A DNA stretch of 64,000 nt from the NCBI RefSeq assembly GCF_024721115.1, contig NZ_JAMDHK010000001.1, positions 370,762-434,761 of the forward strand, given 5' to 3'. Shown in pieces: positions 53,469-61,540 of the stretch. The position numbers and the translations under genes are program-made. The stretch's first letter is position 1. Each line of letters opens with the position of its first letter. Below the pieces are notes generated by a model. That model was not told where the DNA came from and did no database searches. It saw only the letters and a list, made by a program, of their open reading frames with translations. This stretch comes from Salipiger pentaromativorans (GTDB lineage Bacteria > Pseudomonadota > Alphaproteobacteria > Rhodobacterales > Rhodobacteraceae).

Positions 53469-54346
53469 CGCCGGCTCCCGCCGCTCTGAGCCTTCGCCTG
53501 AGCCGGATGCACCATGATCCAATCCTCCTCGGGAATATCCGGGAAACCCCGAAAATTCAGAAGGTTGTTGAACTTCAGCCGGCAGGTCTCGAACCGCTTG
53601 TCACAGCCCGCGCTCAGCCGGATCAGATCGCCGGGTTGCACCGGCGCCCCCAGAGGTTCCCACAGCTCGACCGCGCGCTCGCCGTTCCAGACGCGGTCCC
53701 GCTTGACGGTGCCGCCAAGCCCCGCCGCCGCGCCGCTCAGAACCTCCAGCCGGCCGCGTTGAAACCAGCCTTCCTCAAACCCGTTCAGATCGCCGAGACG
53801 GAACGACCGGCTCTCCTCTGCCGCCAGCAGTGCCGTCTCGTGGACATAGCCGGGCTCGCTCAGATCGACACGACAGGTGCCATCCCCCAGAACCGCCGCG
53901 CACGGCGTCTGAAACACCCGCCCGACGGGCCGGTTCAGCGCCTCGGTCAGACCGCGCAACTCCGCGTGAAAGGCGCCATTGGCCCGGCGGATCTCGCCGA
54001 TGGTGCCGCGGAACAGCATCCGCCGTTGTGCGACCTCCCGCCAGTTGACCAGCCAAGACACCACCTCGGCCCCGTCAAAGCGCCCGGCCTCGATGTCCGC
54101 ATCCGACAGCGCATCGTCCCGCAACGCGCCCATCGCCTCGGTGTTGTCCACCGCCAGCCCCGTCGCCTGCTGCAACGCCATCGCCGACAACCCCGTGTCG
54201 GCGCGAAACACGAGCCCGTCGAAACTCAGATCCCGGTCGTGATCGGTAAACCCGTAGCGGGTGCCATCGCGCCGCGTCACCGCCCAGCACCGCGCCACGG
54301 TGGTCAGCCCGCCGGCCAGATGCGCGTGAAGCTCCGCCGCGCCCAT
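53465..54346 (-). CDS. GTA baseplate hub protein (gp13), TIGR02218 family
   Basis: 293 residues. DUF2163 family (N-terminal CWAVTRRDGTRYGFTDHDRDL, then a longer beta domain) and a C-terminal domain with AGCDKRFETCRLKFNN. Four cysteines that can meet in space, Cys149, Cys158, Cys248 and Cys255 (TPCAAVLGDGTC and AGCDKRFETC), correspond to the iron-sulfur cluster ligands reported for the RcGTA hub. The ATG overlaps the g12 stop as TGATG. Confidence 0.92.
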   Translation of the reverse strand: MGAAELHAHLAGGLTTVARCWAVTRRDGTRYGFTDHDRDLSFDGLVFRADTGLSAMALQQATGLAVDNTEAMGALRDDALSDADIEAGRFDGAEVVSWLVNWREVAQRRMLFRGTIGEIRRANGAFHAELRGLTEALNRPVGRVFQTPCAAVLGDGTCRVDLSEPGYVHETALLAAEESRSFRLGDLNGFEEGWFQRGRLEVLSGAAAGLGGTVKRDRVWNGERAVELWEPLGAPVQPGDLIRLSAGCDKRFETCRLKFNNLLNFRGFPDIPEEDWIMVHPAQAKAQSGGSRR

Positions 54347-54978
54347 CAGACCCGCACCTCGACCACGGGCACGTCGGGCACCTGCCCGGCCTGGAAATTC
54401 GCCACGCTGACAGCGATATGGCCGGTATCGAAGCGCACCGGGACGTCGAACTCATAGCCCGCCGAAACCTCGACCCCCGCCAGCGGCGCCTCGGCGAATG
54501 TCAGGATGCCGGTGGTGAGGTCGATGTCGAAATGCACGCCCTCGCGCATCTCCACATCCTGCACCGCGGCCAGCACGGATCCCGCCACGGGCTTGGAAAC
54601 CGGCCGCTCATAGACAACCCCGCCCGAGCGATAGCTCTTCACCAGTTGAAAGGCCCGCGTCTCGCCATCGCCATGGGCAATCACCTGATCGTTCGGCGTT
54701 ATCTTCCCGCTCGGCTTGCAGGATTTGTAATCCGCCCAGTCCTTCCAGCGGAACCCGTAAAGCTGTCCGTGCCGCGCCTCGAAAAATGCCAGCAGCTTTT
54801 CGATGTCGTCCAGTCCGCGCAGCCCCAGCCCCGCGTCATAGCGCCGGCGCGAATGCGCCCAGGGGCTGTTGCGCTCCTCGAAACCGCTGGTCAGCTCGAC
54901 CACATCGGTCCGCCGCTCTGGCCCGCCCAGCGCGCCAAAGCTCAGATCCGCCGGAAATCTCACCTCGTGAAAGCTCAT
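54346..54978 (-). CDS. GTA distal tail protein (gp12), TIGR02217 family
   Basis: 210 residues from the ATG at 54978 with a GAGGGACG upstream. Motifs of the family: HEVRFPADLSFGALGGPE, NSPWAHSRRRYDAGLGLRG, FRWKDWADYKSC and GGVVYERPVSKPVAGSVLAAV in part. Forms the distal ring between tail tube and hub in the particle. Confidence 0.92.
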   Translation of the reverse strand: MSFHEVRFPADLSFGALGGPERRTDVVELTSGFEERNSPWAHSRRRYDAGLGLRGLDDIEKLLAFFEARHGQLYGFRWKDWADYKSCKPSGKITPNDQVIAHGDGETRAFQLVKSYRSGGVVYERPVSKPVAGSVLAAVQDVEMREGVHFDIDLTTGILTFAEAPLAGVEVSAGYEFDVPVRFDTGHIAVSVANFQAGQVPDVPVVEVRV

Positions 54979-54988
54979 CGCCCGTCCC

Positions 54989-55654
54989 TCACCTGTTGCG
55001 TGCGCCCTGTCCCAGCGCGCGGCCCATCTGCGCCGCAATCTGGGACTGGCTGCGCCGGAAACTCTGCGCATCCGGCGTGCTGATGTTCATCACCACCGTG
55101 ACCGGCTGTCCGCCGCCGCCCTGCGCGCGCACCCCCAGCTTGCCATCGGCGCCCCGGCTAAGCGGCATGATCGCCTCCGGCCCCGCCTCGCCCATGAGCC
55201 CGGTGCCGCCGCGCATGGGAAAGCTCACCGGGCCGGACACGACCCCGCCCGAGGCAAAGGGCATCACCCGTCCCTGGCTGAACGAGCCGCCTTTCTCGAA
55301 CCAGGAAAACCCGCCGAAGAGCCCTGCGATATTCCCTGCCAGAAGCCCGCCCACATGCTGCGTCACCGGCTGCACGGCGGCCTTGTAGGCCGCGTCGATC
55401 ATCGAGCGCGCCACCTGCTCCAGCGCCTCGCTCAGCCGGGCGCCATCCAGCACGACCGAGTCGATGGCCCGCCCCAACCCCTTGCTCAGCGCCCCTTCGA
55501 GCTTGGACACATTGCGGCCCGTGGCCGAAAAGGTCTGGTGAATGCGCTTCATCTCCGCATCGAACCCCGCCGCCATCGCGGTCGCCGAACCGAGGCTCTG
55601 TTCCAGCCCCGCAAGCTCGGCTTCCAGATCGTCCAGCGTCTCTATGTCGGTCAT
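54989..55654 (-). CDS. GTA tail tape-measure protein (gp11)
   Basis: 221 residues, much shorter than phage tape measures, as expected for a GTA with a short tail. N-terminal half is coiled-coil (LDDLEAELAGLEQSLGSATA and SKLEGALSKGLG); the C-terminal half has hydrophobic Gly-rich and the PFASGGVVSGPVSFPMRGGTG segment with LMGEAGPEAIMPLSRG, a pattern also found at the end of phage tape measures. ATG at 55654 overlaps the g10.1 stop as ATGA. It ends 10 bp before g12. Confidence 0.9.
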   Translation of the reverse strand: MTDIETLDDLEAELAGLEQSLGSATAMAAGFDAEMKRIHQTFSATGRNVSKLEGALSKGLGRAIDSVVLDGARLSEALEQVARSMIDAAYKAAVQPVTQHVGGLLAGNIAGLFGGFSWFEKGGSFSQGRVMPFASGGVVSGPVSFPMRGGTGLMGEAGPEAIMPLSRGADGKLGVRAQGGGGQPVTVVMNISTPDAQSFRRSQSQIAAQMGRALGQGARNR

Positions 55655-55854
55655 GGACCGTCTCCTTTCACCTCGTCGGGGAAGGCCGCGATCAGCTCGT
55701 CCAGCCGCGCCCGTCCCATCGGCCTCGCGCCGCGTTCCTCGCCCAGCATGAGCCGCAGCTCGGCGGGGGTGAGCGCCCAGAACTGCTCGGGCGTCAGCCG
55801 CAGCCCGCGCAGCCCCGCGCGCAGCAAGTGCTGCCAGGCAAAGCCCGCGCTCAT
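55651..55854 (-). CDS. GTA tail assembly chaperone (gp10.1), TIGR02216 family
   Basis: 67 residues: MSAGFAWQHLLRAGLRGLRL, TPEQFWALTPAELRLML and RLDELIAAFPD. This is the short second chaperone following g10. Its ATG overlaps the g10 stop (ATGA) in another frame. In phages such pairs arise by programmed frameshift; here they are separate overlapping ORFs. Confidence 0.88.
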   Translation of the reverse strand: MSAGFAWQHLLRAGLRGLRLTPEQFWALTPAELRLMLGEERGARPMGRARLDELIAAFPDEVKGDGP

Positions 55855-56174
55855 CCGCTCTCCTCCGGCAGCATGAAGGCCCGCGCCAGCAGCTCCGCCG
55901 CCGCCTTCGCCGCAACCATCGGCCCGCCGGCGATCTCGGCGCGCAGCAGATCCTTCGCGCCGCCCTCCCAGCCGCCGCCGCGCAACCCCGCGACGATCAG
56001 CGCCAGCACGTCGCGCGTGCTGCACCGGCCCTCCTCGAAGCGCTGCACCAGCGCCACCAGAGACCCCTCGTCCAGCCCCGCCTCCAGCTCGGCCAGCGCC
56101 CCCAGCGTCAGCCGCATCACCCGGCATTCGCCATCGAGGGTCAGCGCCACCTCTCCCCGCCACGGATTGGCCAT
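55851..56174 (-). CDS. GTA tail assembly chaperone (gp10)
   Basis: 107 residues; GTA-family protein of the GTA_TC (DUF3356/TAC) type. Visible features: GEVALTLDGECRVMRLTLGALAELEAGLDEG near the start and RDVLALIVAGLRGGG later. Expected to guide tail-tube/tape-measure assembly, and not to be in the mature particle. It begins one base after the g9 stop. Confidence 0.88.
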   Translation of the reverse strand: MANPWRGEVALTLDGECRVMRLTLGALAELEAGLDEGSLVALVQRFEEGRCSTRDVLALIVAGLRGGGWEGGAKDLLRAEIAGGPMVAAKAAAELLARAFMLPEESG

Positions 56175-56175
56175 G

Positions 56176-56598
56176 TCAGGCCACCGGCACCGGCACGAAG
56201 GACAGCGCCCCCGCCGAAGTCAGCGCGACCTCATAGGTCGCCTCGCCATTATGCGACCCGGCATATTCGATGGAGGTGAGCTGGAACGCCCCCTCCACGG
56301 TGCCGAAATCGGGGATGATCACCTGAAAATCCGGGGTCTCGCCATCGAAGAAGATCTGCCGCGCGCGCTCGTCCGTGCCGCTGTCCTTGAACACGCCCGA
56401 GCCCGAGATACTGGCCGATTTCACCCCGGCCCCCGCCAGCAGCTCGCGCCAGCCGCCCTGGCTTTCCAGCGTCGTCACATCGACGCTTTCGGCATTGAAG
56501 CTCACCCGCGTGGCGCGCAGCCCCGCCATGGTCTGGAACTGGCCGTCGCCGGTCAGATCCACCTTGATCAAAAGATCCTTGCCGTTCTGGGCACCCAT
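56176..56598 (-). CDS. GTA major tail (tube) protein (gp9)
   Basis: 140 residues. TP901-1-type major tail protein: MGAQNGKDLLIKVDLTGDGQ, GLRATRVSFNAESVDVTTLE in part, and WRELLAGAGVKSASISGSGVF. A good AAGGAGTAAGG Shine-Dalgarno precedes the ATG at 56598, consistent with the high copy number of the tube subunit. Confidence 0.92.
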   Translation of the reverse strand: MGAQNGKDLLIKVDLTGDGQFQTMAGLRATRVSFNAESVDVTTLESQGGWRELLAGAGVKSASISGSGVFKDSGTDERARQIFFDGETPDFQVIIPDFGTVEGAFQLTSIEYAGSHNGEATYEVALTSAGALSFVPVPVA

Positions 56599-56622
56599 TG
56601 CCTTACTCCTTGATGAAAGGGA

Positions 56623-57030
56623 TCAATCGTCTTCGACGCGGGCGCGGAAGGTCATGTCGATCCGCCGCAGCCCGCCGCTCTCGCGCTTTGCCCGCGCCTT
56701 CAGGAACCGCAGGCTCACCAGCCTCCCCCGGTCCAGCGTCAGCCCGGCGCCGTTCAGCGCATCGCAGGCCGCCGCCGCCACGGTCTTGGCGATCTGGAAC
56801 CCCGCCGCATCGGTCACCACCGCCACGTTGAGATCGTGCCAGGCCCCGATGCCGGTCTGGTCCGAGGCGTCGCGGGCACTCTCCGCCCCCAGCATGACGT
56901 AGAGCCCGGGCAGCGTGCCCGCCGGCAGCGCGTCGTAGATGTCGCTGCCCACCAGCGCCGACAGCGCCCCGTCGCCCGAAAGCTGCTGATACACGGCGCT
57001 TTGCAGCGCCGCCGACATCGCATAGCTCAT
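56623..57030 (-). CDS. GTA tail terminator protein (gp8), DUF3168
   Basis: 135 residues. Features of DUF3168 proteins: AMSAALQSAVYQQLSGDG, IYDALPAGTLPGLYVMLGAE, and LTLDRGRLVSLRFLKARAKR. In the particle it caps the tail below the connector. ATG overlaps g7 stop as ATGA. Confidence 0.9.
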   Translation of the reverse strand: MSYAMSAALQSAVYQQLSGDGALSALVGSDIYDALPAGTLPGLYVMLGAESARDASDQTGIGAWHDLNVAVVTDAAGFQIAKTVAAAACDALNGAGLTLDRGRLVSLRFLKARAKRESGGLRRIDMTFRARVEDD

Positions 57031-57365
57031 GCCGCCACCTCCTCGCGGGTCTCGCAGATCAGATACATCCCGTCCGGCGCGCGTTCGGTGACCGCGAGAA
57101 TCCGGAAGATCCGCTCCCCGCAGCGAAACCGCTGCCCCGCCACCGGTCGGTTCGACGCGCCCTGCGGCGCCCCGCGCACGGTCACCCGGACCGCGTTCAC
57201 CGCAACCGCCCCGGCCTCGCCCGTCACCTCGCGGCCCGTCCGGGGCCGCAGCTCGCCCCAGAGCGAGCCGAGCGCCGTCCAGGTCTCCGTCAGCCCGCCT
57301 GCCCCGTCGGGGGCCGGAACCGGCGCCTCGAGCACCAGAGCCCGGTTCAAAACCGGCGCGCTCAT
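57027..57365 (-). CDS. GTA head-tail adaptor/stopper (gp7)
   Basis: 112 residues. SPP1 gp16-like head closure fold: LNRALVLEAPVPAPDGAGGL, LWGELRPRTGREVTGEAG, and FRCGERIFRILAVTERAPDG. ATG overlaps the g6 stop as ATGA. Confidence 0.9.
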   Translation of the reverse strand: MSAPVLNRALVLEAPVPAPDGAGGLTETWTALGSLWGELRPRTGREVTGEAGAVAVNAVRVTVRGAPQGASNRPVAGQRFRCGERIFRILAVTERAPDGMYLICETREEVAA

Positions 57366-57955
57366 GCGCCGAACCCCATACGCACGGGGCGATACCGCGC
57401 GATCAGCGAGGTCACCCCGAAAGGCATGCAGCCCTGTCCCAGCGCCGTCTCGTCACGGTATTCGTAGTAATGCGCCGCCAGCAGCAGCACCGCCTGCGCC
57501 AGATCGGCGGGCAGATCGTCGAACGCCGCGCCGTAACCGGCGGTAAACCGGATCTCTGCCGCGCCGCCCTCGGGGATCGCCGGCAGCGCCGTGCCCTGCG
57601 GGCGCAGCCTCGGCGCTTGTCCGTCCGCCTCCAGCCGGTAGCTCGCCGGGTCGATGACCTCTGCCGCCCCGAACCGATCCACGACGGAAAGCTGGCTCAC
57701 CGCGCTCACCGGCGCCACCGGAAACACCGCAGCTTCCGCGTCGCGCCAGCCGTGCAGCGTCCAGACAAAGCCCCTCGCAATCAGCGCCTTGCCCGTCCGC
57801 GCCTCGATGGCCGCCAGCGCCGCACGCAGGAACGAGCCCAGCACCGCGTCCTGCACATCGTCTTCGGCAAAGCCGCTGCCCAGCCGCAGGTGGCGCTTCA
57901 GCGCCTCGACCGGAAGGGCCGCGTCGGGCACCTGTGTTTCTTCGATCAACATCAT
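57362..57955 (-). CDS. GTA head-tail connector (gp6)
   Basis: 197 residues. Phage gp6-like connector protein: PVEALKRHLRLGSGFAEDDV, LRAALAAIEARTGKALIARG and FTAGYGAAFDDLPADLAQAV. The ATG at 57955 (a second at 57952) follows CGGAGAAAATCAG; a longer frame to 58105 runs through the g5-g6 spacer and is rejected. Confidence 0.9.
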   Translation of the reverse strand: MMLIEETQVPDAALPVEALKRHLRLGSGFAEDDVQDAVLGSFLRAALAAIEARTGKALIARGFVWTLHGWRDAEAAVFPVAPVSAVSQLSVVDRFGAAEVIDPASYRLEADGQAPRLRPQGTALPAIPEGGAAEIRFTAGYGAAFDDLPADLAQAVLLLAAHYYEYRDETALGQGCMPFGVTSLIARYRPVRMGFGA

Positions 57956-58083
57956 CTGATTTTCTCCGCAATCCTCTCCCGACCTCCGCGACCGGGGCTC
58001 AAGGCGGGCGCGTGCCGCCCACGTTGCTCGGACGGAGGGGAGCAGCTGGACAACGCGAGTTCTTCCGGCACGCGCCCCATGAA

Positions 58084-58101
58084 GGCGGGCCAGGCCCGCC
58101 C
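58084..58101 (-). terminator. G/C hairpin just after the capsid gene
   Basis: GGCGGGCC-ag-GGCCCGCC in the spacer between g5 and g6 (58084-58101). No T-run follows on the minus strand except TT, so it may be a partial terminator or an RNA stabiliser that raises capsid mRNA relative to downstream genes. Confidence 0.45.
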
Positions 58102-58118
58102 TCATGTCCGCGTCAGTC

Positions 58119-59303
58119 TCAGGCGGTCGCGCAGCGCAGCAGCTTGATGGCGGCGAAATCGCTCACGTCGCCGCCCACGCGTTTGGTGGCATAGAACAGC
58201 ACATGCGGCTTGGCGCTGAACGGATCGCGCAGCACCCGCAGGTCCGGGCGCTCGGCGATGGTGTAACCGGCGCTGAAATCGCCGAAGGCGATGGCAAAGG
58301 CATTGGCGACGATGTCCGGCATGTCCTCGGCGATCAGCACCGGATAGCCCATGAGCCGCGCGGGCTCCGCCGCCGCCAGCCCGTCCGACCACAGATGCCG
58401 CCCGTCCGCATCCTTGAGCTTGCGCAGCGCACCGGCGGTCTTCGAGTTCATCACGAAGCTGGCCTTGGCCCGGTACTCGGCCCCCAGCGCATAGACCAGG
58501 TCGATGATCGCATCGCCATCGCCGATGGCCCCGTCCACGCCAGAGGGCACATAGCCCAGATTGCCCCAGGTCCAGACCGCGTTGTCCACCGCGGCATGGT
58601 CGAGGAAACCGCGCGGCTTGTCGTCGCCGTCGCCGCTCACAAAGGCCGCTGCCTCGGCGCGCGAGAACTTGTCGGCGATCCGACCCGCCAGCCAGGTCTC
58701 GATGTCGAAGGCGCTATCGTCCAGCAGCCGCTGGCTCGCCTTCGGCAGCGCCGACAGCTCATGCAGCTTGATCGAGATCCGGTCGATGGTCGGCGTGCCG
58801 GTCTCGCTCGCATCCGCCGTCTCGTCGGCCCAGCCCGCACCGGTTTCGCCCCGGTCGATCAGCACATCGAAAGACGTGGCCTCCACCGTCACCACCGAAG
58901 CGATGGCACGGATCGACGCGGTGCTGTCGAGCACCGAACGAACGGTCTCCGAGGTCACCGGATCGACCAGATAGCCGCCGTCGCCCGCCACGGCGGTCGA
59001 CATTGCCTTGCCCTCCAGCACGAGGCCGCGCAGCCCGTCGTCATCGCCGGTGCGCAGATAGGCGTCGAACGCCGTCTGATGCGGGGCATGGATCTCGGCC
59101 GTGGTGGCCAGCGCCGGGCGCCCGCGCGGGGTGGTCATCTTTGCGTCAAGCATGGTCAGTCGCTCTTCCTGTTTTTGAAGCTTCACCTGAAAATCGGCCT
59201 GCATGGCCCTGAAGTCCCCGACGAGTCCCGCAACAGCGGCGCTCACTCGGGCGACCGGAGACAGATCTTCCCCGGTCCGAGAACCAGTCTCGGAGTTGCT
59301 CAT
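58119..59303 (-). CDS. GTA major capsid protein (gp5), HK97 fold
   Basis: 394 residues. N-terminal delta-domain (about 1-80), a coiled-coil with DFRAMQADFQVKLQKQEERL in part, is removed by the g4 protease during maturation. The capsid core (about 90-394) shows AVAGDGGYLVDPVTSETVRS, WADETADASETGTPTIDRIS and HELSALPKASQRLLDDSAFD in order, GDGDDKPRGFLDH and PVLIAEDMPDIVANAFAIAF. Order and length match the RcGTA capsid, which builds small oblate heads holding about 4 kb DNA. Complete. Confidence 0.95.
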   Translation of the reverse strand: MSNSETGSRTGEDLSPVARVSAAVAGLVGDFRAMQADFQVKLQKQEERLTMLDAKMTTPRGRPALATTAEIHAPHQTAFDAYLRTGDDDGLRGLVLEGKAMSTAVAGDGGYLVDPVTSETVRSVLDSTASIRAIASVVTVEATSFDVLIDRGETGAGWADETADASETGTPTIDRISIKLHELSALPKASQRLLDDSAFDIETWLAGRIADKFSRAEAAAFVSGDGDDKPRGFLDHAAVDNAVWTWGNLGYVPSGVDGAIGDGDAIIDLVYALGAEYRAKASFVMNSKTAGALRKLKDADGRHLWSDGLAAAEPARLMGYPVLIAEDMPDIVANAFAIAFGDFSAGYTIAERPDLRVLRDPFSAKPHVLFYATKRVGGDVSDFAAIKLLRCATA

Positions 59304-59333
59304 GATCTCGATCCCGTTCCTAAGAGGCGCGCG

Positions 59334-59876
59334 TCAGCCGCCCGCCAGATCCAGACGCGCGCCCTCCAGCGCCTGCGCCAATTCACGCAGCATGGCGTCG
59401 TCGGGGCTCTCGCCCTTGGCCGCCACCCGCGCACTGGGCAGCATCGGAAAGGTCACCAGCGACACTTCCCAAAGCTCCAGTTCCGTAAGAAGCCTGCGCC
59501 CCTTCTCGTCCTTGCGCGCCTTCAGCGTGCGATAGCCGATCGACAGACCGTCGATGGCCCCCGCCGCGATCAGCGCCGCCGCCTCGCGGCCCTTCTCGAC
59601 CGTGTCCAGAAGGCGCCCCTTCACATAGAGCCCGCGCGCATCCTCACGCACCTCCTCCCAGATCCCGATGGGCTGGGCCGGGTCGTGCTGCCAGAGCATC
59701 TTGACCGCGCGCCCTTCGGCACCCAGCCGCCGCAGCGAGGCCGCATAGGCCCCCGGCGCCACCACGTCGCCGCCCTGATCGCAGGCCCCGAACAACGAGG
59801 CATAGCCCTCGATCTTCGTTCCTTCGACCAGCGTCACCTCCGCGTCGAAGCGGCAGAACTTGTGCTCCAGATCCAT
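59334..59876 (-). CDS. GTA prohead maturation protease (gp4), U35 family
   Basis: 180 residues from the ATG at 59876. HK97 prohead-protease fold: EGYASLFGACDQGGDVVAPGAY, MLWQHDPAQPIGIWEEV (His of the active site) and IDGLSIGYRTLKARKD (the catalytic Ser region), then ELELWEVSLVTFPMLPSARV. It cleaves the N-terminal delta-domain of the capsid protein. Confidence 0.92.
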   Translation of the reverse strand: MDLEHKFCRFDAEVTLVEGTKIEGYASLFGACDQGGDVVAPGAYAASLRRLGAEGRAVKMLWQHDPAQPIGIWEEVREDARGLYVKGRLLDTVEKGREAAALIAAGAIDGLSIGYRTLKARKDEKGRRLLTELELWEVSLVTFPMLPSARVAAKGESPDDAMLRELAQALEGARLDLAGG

Positions 59877-59899
59877 TCCCGTTCCTTTCCGAAATCCGT

Positions 59900-60127
59900 T
59901 CACGGGGCCACGCTCATCAGCCCGACAAAGGCTTGCGCCAGGATCACCCCGGCCACCCCGTAGACCGCCAGCCACAACCGTTTTTCCAGCCGCTCGATCA
60001 GCCCCTCGATCCGGTCGAGCCGCCCGTTCAGCGCCTCGACCTGCAAGCGGCTCACCCGCTCATGCGCCTCCAGCTTCAGCGCCGGCGCGCAGGCAAAGGG
60101 TTCGTATTCCAGCTTGCGCTCACTCAC
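59900..60127 (-). CDS. GTA gp3.5 small membrane protein
   Basis: 75 residues, start GTG 60127 within the g3 stop region (GTGAGTGA). Coiled-coil helix with HERVSRLQVEALNGRLDRIE and IERLEKRLWLAVYGVAGVIL leading to a C-terminal hydrophobic segment (AQAFVGLMSVAP). This is the RcGTA g3.5, whose exact role is unclear. A longer ATG frame to 60223 overlaps the portal gene. Confidence 0.85.
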   Translation of the reverse strand: MSERKLEYEPFACAPALKLEAHERVSRLQVEALNGRLDRIEGLIERLEKRLWLAVYGVAGVILAQAFVGLMSVAP

Positions 60128-61310
60128 CCTCGCCGCCCTCCGGCAGCGCGGGCAGGCCCAGCATCCGGCGCTTCTCGGCGGCGGTGAGGAAATCGGCCCC
60201 CGCGACGCGCGCCCATTGCGCATCGCGCTCGGCGGCCAGCGCCGGCACCTGGTCGAGATCGGGCGACAGCGCCACCTCCTCGCCCAGATGCGCCGACAGC
60301 CACCGCCCCACCGCCGCCGTCACCCGTGTCGCCAGCGGCAGCACGGTGAGCCGGTAGAAGGCGCGATGCGCCTCCTGGTAATTCGCGAAGGTCGCCTCGC
60401 CGGGGATCCCCAGCAGCATCGGAGGGACGCCAAAAGCCACCGCGATCTCGCGCGCCGCCGCCTCCTTGGTCTTCTGGAATTCCATATCCGAGGGCGAGAA
60501 CCCCATCGGCTTCCAGTCCAGCCCGCCCTCCAGCAGCATCGGCCGCCCGGCATTGCGCGCGCCTTGGTGCAGGCTCTCCATCTCGTCGCGCAGTCGCTCG
60601 AACTGATCGTTGCTCATCGCGCCCTGCCCGTCGGCACCCGTCCAGACGATGGCGCCCGAAGGCCGCGCTGCATTGTCGAGCAGCCCTTTCGACCAGCGTG
60701 ACGCGCTGTTGTGAACATCCACCGCCTGTGCCGCCGCCTGCATGGGCGAGAGCCCGTAGTGATCGTCCTGCGGATGAAACGCCTTGATATGGCAGATCGG
60801 CGACACCGCGCCGGTCACGTCGAACCGGTGCCGGCGCGCATCCACCATATAGTCATAGGCCACCGGCCAGCCGTCCTCCCCCGGCACCAGCCGCATCCGG
60901 TCCGAGCGCAGCACATGCAGCTCGGCAGGGGCGCCCGCGCCATCGTTCACCGCCTCCACATAGCCATCCCCCGACAGCAGCAAATGGCCATAGAGCGCCT
61001 CGAACAGCTCCGCCTTGCCCTGCGCCGGGTTCGGCGCCGTCACCAGCGACAGGATCGGATGGCTGGCGTAGCGCTGCATCTCGTCCTGCAACACCAGCGG
61101 CAGCGCGGCGGCGGCCTCGGCGATCAGCTTCACCGCGCGGAACCCCACCGGATTGCCGGCAAAGCCCGCCCGCGTCAGGGACCCGGTGTCTCGCGGGCTC
61201 CACGCCACACGTCCGGCGCTGGCATAGGCCATGACCGGCCCGGTGGCCGAGGCCTTGGCCTCGGGCAAGCGCGCCGCGTCCCGGCCCTTTCGCAGAAATT
61301 CGAATACCAT
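60120..61310 (-). CDS. GTA portal protein (gp3), HK97 type
   Basis: 396 residues from the ATG at 61310 (AGGAGCG upstream). HK97-type phage portal: GNPVGFRAVKLIAEAAAALP, LFEALYGHLLLSGDGYVEAV, SRWSKGLLDNAARPSGAIVW and GEATFANYQEAHRAFYRLTV are the family features. Forms the dodecameric ring at the capsid vertex. The region upstream (61311-61536) is shared with the divergent GNAT gene and separates it from g2. Confidence 0.93.
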   Translation of the reverse strand: MVFEFLRKGRDAARLPEAKASATGPVMAYASAGRVAWSPRDTGSLTRAGFAGNPVGFRAVKLIAEAAAALPLVLQDEMQRYASHPILSLVTAPNPAQGKAELFEALYGHLLLSGDGYVEAVNDGAGAPAELHVLRSDRMRLVPGEDGWPVAYDYMVDARRHRFDVTGAVSPICHIKAFHPQDDHYGLSPMQAAAQAVDVHNSASRWSKGLLDNAARPSGAIVWTGADGQGAMSNDQFERLRDEMESLHQGARNAGRPMLLEGGLDWKPMGFSPSDMEFQKTKEAAAREIAVAFGVPPMLLGIPGEATFANYQEAHRAFYRLTVLPLATRVTAAVGRWLSAHLGEEVALSPDLDQVPALAAERDAQWARVAGADFLTAAEKRRMLGLPALPEGGEGE

Positions 61311-61378
61311 CGCCTGACGCTCCTTCATCCGTTCCGGCCCGGGCCGCCGGGGCCCGCATCGCGTTCGAAAGAGACCCT

Positions 61379-61540
61379 ATGAAGAGAAGGTTAAAACGCT
61401 CTGCCGGCACCGCGCGCGACACGCGCAACGCCTCGGTACCGGTGAAAGGCAGCTATGCGCTCAACGCCCTAGCTCCGCTGCCTCGCGCCGGTTACGCTCC
61501 CGCAATCACCCCACCGAAGCTCCCGAGACACCCTGAATGA
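61379..61540 (+). CDS. Possible 53-residue ORF before the GNAT gene
   Basis: ATG 61379 to TGA 61538-61540, overlapping the GNAT ATG as ATGA. It starts MKRRLKRSAGTARDTRN and continues with Ala/Pro-rich sequence. No domain or Shine-Dalgarno is seen. It may be a leader peptide or chance. Confidence 0.2.
   Translation: MKRRLKRSAGTARDTRNASVPVKGSYALNALAPLPRAGYAPAITPPKLPRHPE

Noticed and set aside
57362-58105. g6 start at 58105
   Set aside because: Extension covers the hairpin after capsid and Arg-rich junk sequence; ATG at 57955 with CGGAG is better.
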